Below are positions 63,712 through 64,000 of a DNA stretch of 64,000 nucleotides, in pieces. The position numbers and the translations under genes were made by a program. The first letter of the stretch is position 1. Each line of letters starts with the position of its first letter. The notes under the pieces are model-generated. The model saw nothing but the letters and a program-made list of their open reading frames with translations, was not told where the DNA came from and did not search any database. Source of the DNA: Planktothrix serta PCC 8927 (lineage in GTDB: Bacteria > Cyanobacteriota > Cyanobacteriia > Cyanobacteriales > Microcoleaceae); contig NZ_LR734888.1 in NCBI RefSeq assembly GCF_900010725.2, positions 97,402 to 161,401 on the forward strand, written 5' to 3'.

Positions 63712-64000
63712 CTACGCTAATATCAAGATACTTTCTACTTTGCTATTGCAAAATTGAATTATCGTGTCAAAATTATCTCTTAAAATTTGAACAATCTTGG
63801 ATGTTGAACTGTTACCAATGCGAAGATAGATAAATTTGGGTGGATGACCGTAGAGTAAACTTCGTTGATGAAAATCAGAATCCTTTGACACAATTACGAA
63901 ATGATTTGGCTTTGCATATTCCCAAATAACTGAATCCTCAGTATTTGTAAGTGCCAAGGTTTTGACATGATTAGAATCGGGATACAAATCGATAATCTTG
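63712..64000 (-). CDS. DUF5615 PIN-like protein, 5' end beyond window
   Basis: The reverse frame reads KIIDLYPDSNHVKTLALTNTEDSVIWEYAK (quoted in part), then FVIVSKDSDF and FIYLRIGN, the DUF5615 PIN-like pattern, in which D-S-D/SKD-type acidic residues correspond to the nuclease centre. The window ends inside the gene: the frame continues upstream without a start, and the usual MKFLFDENL opening is not seen. Such genes often follow a DUF433 antitoxin upstream, which would lie outside this window. About 96 residues are visible. Confidence 0.72.
   Translation of the reverse strand, partial: KIIDLYPDSNHVKTLALTNTEDSVIWEYAKPNHFVIVSKDSDFHQRSLLYGHPPKFIYLRIGNSSTSKIVQILRDNFDTIIQFCNSKVESILILA

Noticed and set aside
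1-64000. tRNA or rRNA genes
   Set aside because: I looked for T-loop (GGTTCGAxTCC-type) and acceptor-stem patterns in the gaps and found none, but a scan by eye can miss them.

Overview
This 64 kb window is chromosomal DNA from a cyanobacterium, probably a filamentous Oscillatoriales-type organism close to Planktothrix (my inference). The support is plastocyanin, the photosystem II cytochrome c-550, a PucC/BCD-family pigment-protein transporter, paired cyanobacterial RRM proteins, many HIP1 octamers (GCGATCGC), heptameric intergenic repeats, and AT-rich codon use. Most of the window is ordinary housekeeping sequence. Between about 25.3 and 36.3 kb there is an accessory CRISPR island.

Layout. 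0-5.9 kb: a partial J-domain protein, polA, a MazF-type toxin-antitoxin pair, two tandem paralogues of an uncharacterised protein, and a VanZ-like protein. 6-15.5 kb: a GH116 glucosidase, an ABC exporter, small proteins, a cNMP-binding protein, a hydrolase, the PucC-like transporter, cobD and HU. 15.5-22.5 kb: a structured-looking intergenic region, a pilin G/H-like protein, and the type IV pilus operon pilMNOQ (minus strand). 22.8-25.1 kb: a sugar-binding lipoprotein and a PhzF-family protein.

25.3-36.3 kb: a complete type III-D effector operon reading rightward. It holds csx3, a CARF-domain DUF1887-like protein, cas10 (GGDD intact, no HD domain), cas7, csx10, a double cas7, csx19, a DUF29 gene, and a large RAMP protein. 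Several junctions overlap as ATGA. The gene set implies target RNA cleavage by the Cas7 backbone, cyclic oligoadenylate made by Cas10, an effector that senses it through CARF, and Csx3 to degrade it. No cas1, cas2, cas6 or CRISPR array is present, so crRNA must come from elsewhere. Two decayed gene fragments lie within and just after the operon: one Uma2-like and one helicase (Cas3-like).

36.3-50 kb: small proteins, petE, psbV, accD, a relict IS200/IS605-type element, a DUF2007 gene, the prepilin peptidase, a 50-bp repeat array, a HAD hydrolase, a caspase-fold protein with Tyr/Ser in place of His/Cys, sat, fabF, acpP and cobK. 50-64 kb: a TauE/SafE-like membrane protein with a secreted partner, a methyltransferase, a nucleotidyltransferase/phosphomannomutase fusion, an SSB-like protein, a GGDEF-EAL sensor protein, two RRM proteins, a PEP-CTERM membrane protein, and a DUF5615 protein cut by the window edge.

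All family assignments come from reading the translations by eye. No database search was run.
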